DNA of 64,000 bases from Oceanicola sp. 502str15 (GTDB lineage: Bacteria; Pseudomonadota; Alphaproteobacteria; Rhodobacterales; Rhodobacteraceae): NCBI RefSeq assembly GCF_024105635.1, contig NZ_WYDQ01000001.1, positions 1,612,001-1,676,000 on the forward strand. Direction: 5' to 3'. This document shows positions 45,730-53,623 of this stretch, one piece after another. The position numbers and the translations under genes were made by a program. The notes below the pieces were generated by a model. That model saw nothing but the letters and a program-made list of their open reading frames with translations, did not search any database and was not told the DNA's origin. Every line of letters begins with the position of its first letter. Positions within the stretch are counted from its first letter, which is position 1.

Positions 45730-47034
45730 TTACTTGTAGCCCGCGGCTTCCATTTCCTCGTTCACGAGGTCCTGGGCCTTGGCAAGAGCCTCGTCAGAGG
45801 TCTGCTGACCGGCCAGAGCTGCGGAGAACTCCTGACCGACCTGGGTGGCGAAGCCGGCGAACTCGGGGATCGCGGCAAACTGCACGCCGATGTAGGGAAC
45901 CGGATCAACCGTCGGCTGGTTCGGGTTGGCGGTTTCGATGCTCTTCAGCGTCATCTCGGCAAAGGGCACCTTCTGGTACTCGGGGTTCTCGTAGAGCGAC
46001 TTGCGTGCGCCCGGAGGAACGTTGGCCCAGCCTTCCTTCTCGGCGACCATCTCGATGTACTCCTTCGAGGTGGCCCATTCGATGAACTGCTTGGCTGCGT
46101 CCTCTTTCTGGGTGCCGGCGGGGATGCCGAGGGCCCAGGCCCAGAGCCAGTTGCCGCGCGGACCCTTGCCGGTGTCGGGCGCAAGGGCAAAGCCCACGCT
46201 GTCGGCCACGGTGGAGTCATCGGGGTTGGTCACGAAGGAGGCCGCCACGGTGGCGTCGATCCACATGCCGCATTTGCCCTGCTGGAACAGCGCGAGGTTC
46301 TCGTTGAAGCCGTTGTTGGCTGCACCGGGAGGGCCGTAGTTGTTCATCAGGTCGAGGTAGAAATCGAGCGTTGCCTTCCAGGCTTCGCCGTCGAACTGCG
46401 GGTTCCAGTCTTCGTCGAACCAGCGGGCGCCGAAGGAGTTGGACATGGCGGTGAGGAAGGCCATGTTCTCGCCCCAGCCGGCCTTGCCGCGCAGGCAGAT
46501 GCCGTAGACTTCGGCGTCCTTGTCGGTCATCGCCTCGGCGGCGGCCTTGATGTCGTCCCAGGTCGGAGCTTCAGGCATTTCCATGCCGGCGGCTTCCATC
46601 AGGTCCTTGCGATACATGACCATGGAGCTTTCGCCGTAGAAGGGCGCGGCATAGAGCGTGCCGTCGACCGAGAGGCCACCGGCCATGGCGGGCAGCAGGT
46701 CGTCGGTGTCATACTCGGCGCTGAGGTCGTCGAGCGGCACGAGCCAGCCCTGCTTGCCCCAGATCGGCGTTTCGTACATGCCGATGGTCATGATGTCGAA
46801 CTGACCGCCCTTGGTGGAGATGTCGGTGGTCACGCGCTGGCGCAGAACGTTTTCTTCCAGCGTCACCCACTCAACTTCGTGACCGGTCTTGGCGGTGAAA
46901 TCGTCGGTGTAGCCCTGCATCCGGATCATGTCGCCGTTGTTCACGGTGGCGATGGTCAGGGTTTCGGCGGCGGCCATTCCGCCGACGACGGAAAGGGCAG
47001 TAGCGCCCAGAAGGGCGCGAAGCGTGCAAGTCAT
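45730..47034 (-). CDS. smoE: polyol ABC transporter substrate-binding protein SmoE
   Basis: A 434-residue periplasmic binding protein with signal peptide MTCTLRALLGATALSVVGGMAAA. It shows the CUT1 binding-protein pattern ETLTIATVNNGDMIRMQGYTDDFTAKTG, then APFYGESSMVMYRKDLMEAAG, KAGWGENMAFLTAMSNSFGARWFDE, MWIDATVAASFV and WLWAWALGIPAG. It closely resembles sorbitol/mannitol-binding SmoE. The start at 47034 has GGGAGG upstream. It is the first transport gene of the operon. Confidence 0.93.
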   Translation of the reverse strand: MTCTLRALLGATALSVVGGMAAAETLTIATVNNGDMIRMQGYTDDFTAKTGHEVEWVTLEENVLRQRVTTDISTKGGQFDIMTIGMYETPIWGKQGWLVPLDDLSAEYDTDDLLPAMAGGLSVDGTLYAAPFYGESSMVMYRKDLMEAAGMEMPEAPTWDDIKAAAEAMTDKDAEVYGICLRGKAGWGENMAFLTAMSNSFGARWFDEDWNPQFDGEAWKATLDFYLDLMNNYGPPGAANNGFNENLALFQQGKCGMWIDATVAASFVTNPDDSTVADSVGFALAPDTGKGPRGNWLWAWALGIPAGTQKEDAAKQFIEWATSKEYIEMVAEKEGWANVPPGARKSLYENPEYQKVPFAEMTLKSIETANPNQPTVDPVPYIGVQFAAIPEFAGFATQVGQEFSAALAGQQTSDEALAKAQDLVNEEMEAAGYK

Positions 47035-47058
47035 TGATGTCCTCCCAATGCCCTTGTC

Positions 47059-47113
47059 GGGCAAATGCTATCGTAGTGGGCAAATACTCACACCTTCGCG
47101 AGGATTCTGTCAA
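47059..47113 (-). promoter_or_regulatory. candidate smoE promoter and operator
   Basis: On the minus strand TTGACA (47113-47108) is a good -35 box, followed 17 bases later by a weak -10, TGAGTA. GGGCAAAT occurs on the plus strand at 47059-47066 and 47078-47085, nineteen bases apart. The copies overlap the -10 region and the transcript start, fitting a site for the SorC-type regulator encoded next door. The direct repeat is seen; the binding is inferred. Confidence 0.45.
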
Positions 47114-47196
47114 TACCCTCGTCCTGCGGCTGCACAAATGCGCGCCGCGCCGCCCGAAAAGCGTAAAATTCTGTTTAAAGTTTAGAGGGTTGCCGT

Positions 47197-48153
47197 TCAG
47201 GCGACCGAAAGAACCGCCTCGGCGGTGGCTTCATCGGTGATGAGCGCGTTGATCAGCTTTCCGCGCAGCGCACCCAGAATCGCCTTCTGTTTCGCGTGCC
47301 CCAGCGCCAGCCCGCAGACCCGCCGCGAGGTGCCCGGGTCGAGCGGTGCCGAGGAAACCCGCGCGTTGGTGAGCCCTTCGATCGGGCGGCCCTCGCCGTC
47401 GAAGGCCCAGGCCACCATCTCGCCCACCGCGCCCTGCGCGATCAGCTCGGCGCTTTCCTCCTGACTGATGAAGCCATCGACCGCCAGCGGCGAGGTTTCA
47501 TCAATATGGCCGACGCCCACGAAGGTCACATCGGCCCGCGCCGCCAGCGCCAGCGTGTTCTCTACCGGCTCCTGCGCATGCATCAGCTTGAGGTCGTCGG
47601 CGCAGCGCACCACCGCGATAAGTGGCATCGGGTTGTGGCGCGAGTTCACCTTTTCGGCGAGGCGCACCACCACGTTGTAGGCGGTGGCCGAGCCATCCGG
47701 GCTCATGTTGCCGACGAGGCTGACCAGGTGGTGCTGCGGGCAGTCCATCCGGGGCAGTTGTTCGACGCAGGCCCGCAGCATCCGCCCGGTGCCCAGCCCG
47801 ATCACTCGCGGCTCCGGGTCGGCCAGCCAGCGCTCCATCTCCGCCGCCCCTGCCGCCGCCACGCCGGTGGCCAGCTCGGGGGCGGCCGGGTCGGTGGGCA
47901 CCACGTCGCAGAATTGCAGATCGAACCGTTCGGTCAGCGCGGCGGCAAGGTCCATGCAGCGGGCGATGGGATGATCGAGCCGGAACTTCACCAGCTTTTC
48001 GGCCACCGCAAGGCTGACAAGCCGCTGCGCCGACTGGCGCGACACGCCGAGCTTGCGGGCGATTTCGTCCTGGGTATTGCCGGCCACGTAGTAGAGCCAG
48101 CCCGCACGGGCGGCATCATCCAGCCTTGCCGTCTCGCCCGCAGCCCGCGCCAT
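47197..48153 (-). CDS. smoC: SorC/DeoR-type sugar-binding transcriptional regulator SmoC
   Basis: A 318-residue regulator. The N-terminal helix-turn-helix (about 20-45: NTQDEIARKLGVSRQSAQRLVSLA) is followed by a sugar-phosphate-isomerase-like effector domain (GLGTGRMLRACVEQL, FVGVGHIDETSPLAVDGFIS, RRVCGLALGHAKQKAILGALRGKLINALITDE in parts). This is the SorC family, and its place before smoE matches smoC of R. sphaeroides. The effector is probably a polyol or its phosphate. It follows the HAD gene by 12 bases. Confidence 0.9.
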   Translation of the reverse strand: MARAAGETARLDDAARAGWLYYVAGNTQDEIARKLGVSRQSAQRLVSLAVAEKLVKFRLDHPIARCMDLAAALTERFDLQFCDVVPTDPAAPELATGVAAAGAAEMERWLADPEPRVIGLGTGRMLRACVEQLPRMDCPQHHLVSLVGNMSPDGSATAYNVVVRLAEKVNSRHNPMPLIAVVRCADDLKLMHAQEPVENTLALAARADVTFVGVGHIDETSPLAVDGFISQEESAELIAQGAVGEMVAWAFDGEGRPIEGLTNARVSSAPLDPGTSRRVCGLALGHAKQKAILGALRGKLINALITDEATAEAVLSVA

Positions 48154-48165
48154 GTGCTCTCCCCG

Positions 48166-48837
48166 CTAAGTGACTTTTTTCAACTCGGGGGCCATTTGAT
48201 AGAAAGCGGACCAGTTGTCAAAGGCGGGAATTCCGGGCGGCGTGTCGATATCGGCGGCGGTGAAGCCGGCAAAATGGGCGGCCCCGGTGTAGCGCCAGAC
48301 CTCCATTTCGGCGGCCTGTGCGGCGCGCAGACCGGCCTTGCTGTCTTCGATCACGAGGCAGGATTTTGGCTGCACGTTCAGATGCTTGGCGGCATGGAGG
48401 AAGAGATCGGGCGCGGGCTTTCCATGGCGCACCTCGGAGGCGGTGAACACCCGTTCAAAAAACCGCTCCATCTTCAGCAGGGCCAGCGTGCGCCCCACCC
48501 GCTGGGGCGAGGAGGAGGTGGCCACGCAGGCGCGCCGCCCGAGGCTTTCGAGCATCGCGCTTACCCCTTCGGTCTCGCGCAGCCCGGCGGCGAACTCCTC
48601 GACCAGCCGGGTGCGATACTCGGCCTCGAAGCTGCCCGGCAGGTCGAGCGCGAAGTCGCGCCGGATCTTCTGCGCCACCTTGGGAAAGCTCTGGCCGACG
48701 AAGTTGCGGAACACATGCTCCATCGTCACCGACAGCCCGTGATGGCCCAGCGCCTCGACCAGCACGCGGGCCGAGATCACCTCGCTGTCGGCCAGCACGC
48801 CATCGCAATCGAAGATCACCAGGTCGATGTGTTGCAT
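48166..48837 (-). CDS. HAD-family sugar phosphatase
   Basis: A 223-residue haloacid-dehalogenase-type phosphatase/phosphoglucomutase-like protein. Motif I is FDCDGVLADS, motif II TSSSPQ, and motifs III/IV GKPAPDLFLHAA and VIEDSKAGLRAA. The start at 48837 (MQHIDLVIF) has GGAGA upstream. An in-frame ATG further back lies inside a palindromic repeat and was rejected. It is co-directional with smoC and 12 bases from it, so it belongs to the polyol operon and may dephosphorylate a hexitol or pentitol phosphate. Confidence 0.88.
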   Translation of the reverse strand: MQHIDLVIFDCDGVLADSEVISARVLVEALGHHGLSVTMEHVFRNFVGQSFPKVAQKIRRDFALDLPGSFEAEYRTRLVEEFAAGLRETEGVSAMLESLGRRACVATSSSPQRVGRTLALLKMERFFERVFTASEVRHGKPAPDLFLHAAKHLNVQPKSCLVIEDSKAGLRAAQAAEMEVWRYTGAAHFAGFTAADIDTPPGIPAFDNWSAFYQMAPELKKVT

Positions 48838-48854
48838 GGGGTCTCCGTTGGGTG

Positions 48855-48927
48855 CCGTCATCCTCGGGCCTGACCCGAGGATCTCTCGGCGGCCAGGAGA
48901 TCCTCGGGTCGAGCCCGAGGATGACGG
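48855..48927. repeat. composite palindromic repeat (long copy B)
   Basis: Arms at 48855-48885 and 48897-48927 are inverted 31-mers with few mismatches. Each holds a CCTCGGG...CCCGAGG hairpin, and the spacer includes CGGCGGCCAG, as in the copy at 34033-34110. It lies 16 bases past the stop of the aminotransferase gene and just before the HAD start codon. It can end the aminotransferase transcript. Confidence 0.88.
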
Positions 48928-48943
48928 TGCGTTGGTGGCACTG

Positions 48944-50263
48944 TCAGGCGAGCGACTTCAGCACCTTGACCAGTACTTCGCCGATCTGGTCGATCTGCGC
49001 CTTGTCGATGATGAGCGGCGGCGAGAGCGCGATGATGTCGCCCGTGGTGCGAATGAGCAGCCCCGCGTCATAGGCCGCCAGAAACGCCTCGAAGGCCCGC
49101 TTGGTGGGCGCGCCCGCGATCGGCTCCAGCTCGATGGCGCCGACGAGGCCGAGGTTGCGGATGTCGATCACATGGGGCAGGCCCTTCAGCCCGTGCAACA
49201 TGTCTTCGAAGTAGGGCGCAAGCTCTGCGGCGCGCTCGAAGAGGCCCTCTTCGCGGTAGGTTTCCAGCGTTGCCAGCCCGGCGGCGGCGGCGATGGGGTG
49301 GCCCGAGTAGGTGTAGCCGTGGAACAGCTCGATGGCGTTGTCCGGCCCCTGCATGAAGGCATCGTGGATCGCGCCGGAGCAGAACACCGCGCCCATCGGG
49401 ATCACCCCGTTGGTGATGCCCTTGGCGGTGGTCATCAGGTCGGGGGTGACGCCGAAGTAATCGGCCCCGAAGGGCGCGCCGAGGCGGCCGAAGCCGGTGA
49501 TGACCTCGTCGAAGATCAGCAGGATGCCGTGCTTTTCGGTGATCGCCCGCAGCCGTTCCAGGTAGCCCTTGGCGGGCAGGATAACCCCGGTCGAGCCTGC
49601 CAGCGGCTCGACGATCACGGCGGCGATGGTTTCGGGGCCGTGCAGCGCCACGATGCGCTCCAGCTCGTCGGCCAGCTCGGCGCCATGCTCGGGCACGCCG
49701 CGCGAATAGCTGTTCTGCTCCGGCAGGTGGGTGTGGGGCATGTGATCGACCCCGTTCAGCAGCGCGCCGAAGAACTTGCGGTTGTTGACGATCCCGCCCA
49801 CCGAGATGCCGCCGAAGCCGACGCCATGATAGCCGCGCTCGCGCCCGATCAGCCGGGTGCGCGTGCCCTCGCCCCGGACCCGGTGATAGGCCAGCGCGAT
49901 TTTCAGCGCGGTATCAACGCTTTCGGAGCCGGAGTTGGTGTAGAACACATGGTCCATCCCCTCGGGCGCCATGTCGACCAGCCGGTTGGCCAGTTCGAAG
50001 GCCTTGGGGTGGCCCATCTGGAAGGCGGGGGCATAATCGAGCTCGGCCACCTGCGCCTGCACCGCCTCCACGATCTTGGGCCGGGCGTGGCCCGCGTTGC
50101 AGCACCACAGGCCCGCCGTGCCATCGAGCACCTCGCGCCCGTCGGCGGTGGTGTAGTGCATGTCCTTGGCGCCCACGAACATGCGCGGGTTGTCCTTGAA
50201 CTGGCGGTTAGCCGTGAAGGGCATCCAGAAGGCTCTGAGGTCGTTGGGGGATTGCACGTTCAT
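48944..50263 (-). CDS. class III aminotransferase, omega-amino acid:pyruvate type
   Basis: A 439-residue PLP enzyme starting MNVQSPNDLRAFWMPFTANRQFK, close to omega-amino acid (beta-alanine):pyruvate transaminases. Seen: LDGTAGLWCCNAGHARPKIVEAV, FYTNSGSESVDTALK, the PLP aspartate in LLIFDEVITGFGR, and the lysine in MTTAKGITNGVIPMG. It would move amino groups from beta-alanine, GABA-like or other omega-amines to pyruvate. It lies 64 bases after the AEC carrier gene in the same direction. Confidence 0.9.
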   Translation of the reverse strand: MNVQSPNDLRAFWMPFTANRQFKDNPRMFVGAKDMHYTTADGREVLDGTAGLWCCNAGHARPKIVEAVQAQVAELDYAPAFQMGHPKAFELANRLVDMAPEGMDHVFYTNSGSESVDTALKIALAYHRVRGEGTRTRLIGRERGYHGVGFGGISVGGIVNNRKFFGALLNGVDHMPHTHLPEQNSYSRGVPEHGAELADELERIVALHGPETIAAVIVEPLAGSTGVILPAKGYLERLRAITEKHGILLIFDEVITGFGRLGAPFGADYFGVTPDLMTTAKGITNGVIPMGAVFCSGAIHDAFMQGPDNAIELFHGYTYSGHPIAAAAGLATLETYREEGLFERAAELAPYFEDMLHGLKGLPHVIDIRNLGLVGAIELEPIAGAPTKRAFEAFLAAYDAGLLIRTTGDIIALSPPLIIDKAQIDQIGEVLVKVLKSLA

Positions 50264-50327
50264 GGCGGCCTCCTGAAGGGTGAGAATTGCGCGGCGAGCC
50301 TGCGCCCGGCATTCGGCAAGGTCAAGA

Positions 50328-51236
50328 CTAGGCCAGCACGGCCAGGGCGAAGAGGCTGAGGAAGGCTGTCCAGACCATCACCTGCGCCAGCCGCGTGGTG
50401 GGCACATCGTAGAGCAGCGCAAGGCCGAAGGCCATCGAGCCGGTGGGCGCGGCGGCGGCAAAGGCGAACTTGCGGCCCTCTTCCCAGCCCGGCCCGAAGC
50501 CCCCCACCAGCGCCCAAACCAGCGCGGGAAAGGCCAGCAGTTTCAACGCCGTGATTGCCGCGACCGCAGGATCCCAGCCAAAGCGGGTGGCGGCCAGCAC
50601 CACCCCCATGGAGAAGAGCGCTACCGGCGCGGCGGCGCTGCCGTTGAAATCCATGAAGGTTTGCACCGGGGCGGGCATCGGCACCTCGGCCAGCCCCAGC
50701 ACGGTGCCTGCCGCGATGGCCAGCAGCACCGGCGAGCGGGCGATGATCGCCACTACCTTGCCGGGAGAGACCTTGCCCTCGCGGATCGCCTGAAGCGCAA
50801 ACATGGTGCCGCCGAAGGTGATGGTGCTGTCGAGCACCACGACCATGGTGATCGGCAGCACCCCTTCGACGCCGTAGAGCAGCACGCCGATCGGCAGGCC
50901 GAAGAAGACGTTGTTGGCGAAGCAGGCGGCATAGCCGAGGATCACCCCCTCCCCCGGCCCGGCCCCGAAGACCCGTCGTGCCAGTTGGTAGCCCAGCGCG
51001 AAGAGGATCACCTCGGCCAGGAAGTAGAGCAGGATGGGCGGCAGGCTGAAGGTGTGGAACGGCGCCTGCCAGAGAACCTTGAGCACCACCACCGGCACCA
51101 GCACGGTCATCGCGAAGCGGTTGATGGTGCGGGCGTCATCCCCCGTCATCCAGCCGGCACGGCCCAGCCCCCAGCCCAGCCCGAGGATGAGAAACACCGG
51201 CAGGATCGGGTTGAGCAGGACCGGCAGAAAGCTCAC
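50328..51236 (-). CDS. AEC-family transporter
   Basis: A 302-residue membrane protein with about ten hydrophobic segments, of the auxin-efflux-carrier/MdcF-like family. It opens LLNPILPVFLILGLGWGLGRAGWM and contains MDFNGSAAAPVALFSMGVVLA and AAAPTGSMAFGLALLYD. Start is GTG at 51236, overlapping the stop of the preceding aminotransferase (GTGA). Being placed between two omega-aminotransferases suggests it carries their amine or oxo-acid substrate. Direction and substrate are unknown. Confidence 0.85.
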   Translation of the reverse strand: MSFLPVLLNPILPVFLILGLGWGLGRAGWMTGDDARTINRFAMTVLVPVVVLKVLWQAPFHTFSLPPILLYFLAEVILFALGYQLARRVFGAGPGEGVILGYAACFANNVFFGLPIGVLLYGVEGVLPITMVVVLDSTITFGGTMFALQAIREGKVSPGKVVAIIARSPVLLAIAAGTVLGLAEVPMPAPVQTFMDFNGSAAAPVALFSMGVVLAATRFGWDPAVAAITALKLLAFPALVWALVGGFGPGWEEGRKFAFAAAAPTGSMAFGLALLYDVPTTRLAQVMVWTAFLSLFALAVLA

Positions 51237-52591
51237 GCGGCGAGTGCCTCTTCGAAGCCGAGGCGCAGGATGCGCACCATCTCGTCGATCTGGCTTTCGG
51301 TGATGGTGAGCGGCGGAGACATGACGCAGGCGTTGTAGACCGGGCGCAGCAGCAGCCCGTGACGCTGGCAGATCGCATCGACCTTGGCGGCGAAGGCCAT
51401 GTCGCGGTCTTCATCGGGGTTGGCCGGGTCCAGCTCGCATTCGATCCCCGCCATCAGGCCCTTCACCCGGATGTCGGAGATCACCGGGATATCGGAAAGC
51501 GAGCGCAGCGCGGCCTCGAAGTGGGGCGCGATGCGCTGAACGTGCTCCAGCAGCCCGTCGCGCTCGAAGATGTCGAGGTTGGCCATGGCGGCGGCGCAGG
51601 CGACCGGGTGGCCGGAATAGGTGAAGCCCGAGGTGAAGCCCTTGCCCTCGTTGGTGGCTGCCGTGATCTCGGCAATGAGCCGGTCGGAGATGAAGAGCGC
51701 GCCGAGCGGCTGGTAGCCCGAGGTGAGGCCCTTGGCGGTGGTCAGCATGTCGGGCTGCACGCCGAAGACGGACTCGCTGGCGAAGTAATGCCCGAGCCGC
51801 CCGAAGCTGGTGACGACCTCATCGGCAATGAAGAGCACATCGTGCCGGGCGCAGACCTCGGCGCAGCCCGCGAGGTAGCCCTCGGGCTGAACGATCACCC
51901 CGCCCGAGGCCATGACCGGCTCGGCGATGAAGGCGGCGACCTTGTCGGGGCCGACCGAGAGGATCATCGCCTCCAGCTCGGCCACCTTTTCGGCGGCGAA
52001 AGCCTCCAGCGATTGCCCCTCGGGGCGGTCCTTGGGCTTGGGGCAGGAGAGGAAATGGATGTGATCCTCGATCATGTCCATCTCGGCCTTCTCGCGCATC
52101 TTTCCCGAGCAGGAGGCGGTCAGGTAGGTGGAGCCGTGATAGGCGTTTACCCTTGAAATGATGTGCTTTTTCTCGAGCCGCCCGAGGCAGTTGTTATAGA
52201 AGAAGGCAAAGCGCAGGGCGCTATCAACCGCCGTAGATCCGCCGGTGGTGAAGAACACGTTGTTCAGATCACCCGGTGCCAGCGCGGCGAGGCGTTTGGC
52301 CAGCGCGGCGGCCACGTCGGAGGCCATCGACCAGGGCGAGAAGTAGGACAGGCGGCGCATCTGATCGGCGCAGGCCTCCACGATCTCCTCGCGCCCGTGG
52401 CCCACGTTGACGCACCACATGCCGCCGGGGCCGTCGATCATCCGGTTGCCGTGGCTGTCGGTCACGTAGATGCCCTCACTGTCGGTCAGAACCGTGCGGG
52501 GGGTCTCGCCGATGGCGGTCACGTCCTCCCAGGGGTGCAGGAAGTGACGGTCGGCGTCGTGGGTGTCGGCGGTGGAGGGGGAATCAGTCAT
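51233..52591 (-). CDS. class III aminotransferase
   Basis: A 452-residue PLP enzyme starting MTDSPSTADTHDADRHFLHPWEDV. Motifs: IDGPGGMWCVNVGHGREEIVEA, FFTTGGSTAVDSALRFAFFY, NAYHGSTYLTASCSGK, DEVVTSFGRLGHYFASE and the PLP lysine in LTTAKGLTSGYQPLG. It belongs to the omega-amine/adenosylmethionine-8-amino-7-oxononanoate-type branch. Sequence does not settle the substrate. An ATG four codons earlier (MLRAMTD) is possible, as GGGAGG lies between the two usual distances. Confidence 0.88.
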   Translation of the reverse strand: MTDSPSTADTHDADRHFLHPWEDVTAIGETPRTVLTDSEGIYVTDSHGNRMIDGPGGMWCVNVGHGREEIVEACADQMRRLSYFSPWSMASDVAAALAKRLAALAPGDLNNVFFTTGGSTAVDSALRFAFFYNNCLGRLEKKHIISRVNAYHGSTYLTASCSGKMREKAEMDMIEDHIHFLSCPKPKDRPEGQSLEAFAAEKVAELEAMILSVGPDKVAAFIAEPVMASGGVIVQPEGYLAGCAEVCARHDVLFIADEVVTSFGRLGHYFASESVFGVQPDMLTTAKGLTSGYQPLGALFISDRLIAEITAATNEGKGFTSGFTYSGHPVACAAAMANLDIFERDGLLEHVQRIAPHFEAALRSLSDIPVISDIRVKGLMAGIECELDPANPDEDRDMAFAAKVDAICQRHGLLLRPVYNACVMSPPLTITESQIDEMVRILRLGFEEALAA

Positions 52592-52667
52592 GGCGCGGAG
52601 CATACGCCTCCCGGCCCGGAGGTGGCAGAGGGGTCGCACACGCCGGATCGCCTGACGCGGGGGCCAT

Positions 52668-53474
52668 TCAGGCGTCGCGCTCCATGATCCATTCCACCTC
52701 GGGCGCGGCGACGAAGCGCCATTTGCGCAGCGGGCCGGCCATGACGTTGAGGTAGTACATCTCGAAGCCGTAGGGCGCGCCGCAGGGATGGTGCCCGCGC
52801 GGTACCAGCACCACGTCGCCATCGCGCACGGCCATGGTTTCGTCGAGCTGGCCATCGTCGGTATAGACCCGCTGCAAGCCGAAGCCTTGGGCCGGGTTCA
52901 GCCGGTGATAGTAGGTCTCTTCGAGGTAGGTGATGCGCGGGTAGTCGTCTTCGTCGTGGCGATGGCTCGGGTAGGACGACCAGTTGCCCGCCGGGGTGAA
53001 GACCTCCGTCACCAGCAGGCTGTCGGCATAGTCCTCGTGCTCCATGGCAATGTTGTTGATGTGGCGCGTGTTGGTGCCCTTGCCGCGCTCGGTGAGGGTG
53101 ATGCCCTCCGGCCCGATCCGCCGCGCCTCATGGCCGCCCTGCCCCGGTGCGGCGCAGACCGCGAGCACGCAGTCGGTTTCGGCGCGGGCCTCCCACTCGG
53201 TGCCGTTGGGCAGGTAGAGGCAATGGGGCGGCGTCTTTTCGAACACGTCCATCCGCTCGCCGAGCACCCCCCAGTCCCGACCGGCCCCGGTGATCCGGGC
53301 CTTGCCTTCGACCATCACCAGGATGACCTCCTGCGCGCCGGTCACCTCGGCTGCGTTGTCGCCCGCCTTGAGCCGGTAGAGCGAAAAGCCGACATAGCGC
53401 CAGCCGGCGGTTTCGGGGGTGATGGCGTGGACCTTGCCGCGGGTGCCGAAGGGCTTTTTGAGAAGTTCGGGCAT
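52668..53474 (-). CDS. iolB: 5-deoxy-glucuronate isomerase IolB
   Basis: A 268-residue cupin enzyme of myo-inositol catabolism, converting 5-deoxy-D-glucuronate to 2-deoxy-5-keto-gluconate. The metal-binding cupin motif is in the C-terminal half (SSYPSHRHDEDDYPRITYLEETYYHR in parts, then GHHPCGAPYGFEMYYLNVMAG). The protein opens MPELLKKPFGTRGKVHAITPE, as expected. It lies 149 bases after iolC. The other inositol genes (iolA, D, E, G) are not in this window. Confidence 0.95.
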   Translation of the reverse strand: MPELLKKPFGTRGKVHAITPETAGWRYVGFSLYRLKAGDNAAEVTGAQEVILVMVEGKARITGAGRDWGVLGERMDVFEKTPPHCLYLPNGTEWEARAETDCVLAVCAAPGQGGHEARRIGPEGITLTERGKGTNTRHINNIAMEHEDYADSLLVTEVFTPAGNWSSYPSHRHDEDDYPRITYLEETYYHRLNPAQGFGLQRVYTDDGQLDETMAVRDGDVVLVPRGHHPCGAPYGFEMYYLNVMAGPLRKWRFVAAPEVEWIMERDA

Positions 53475-53623
53475 GGAGGGCGCTCCCTAGGCGGTGGTCG
53501 GGCCGGACTGGCCGCAGGTGTCGGTGATGGGCTCTTGATGGGGCGTCGGGGTAGTGGCGGGCGCTTGGGCGCGCTTCGCAGGGGCACGGCACCCGCGCAG
53601 CGCGCTGTGCCTGCGCGCCCGGC

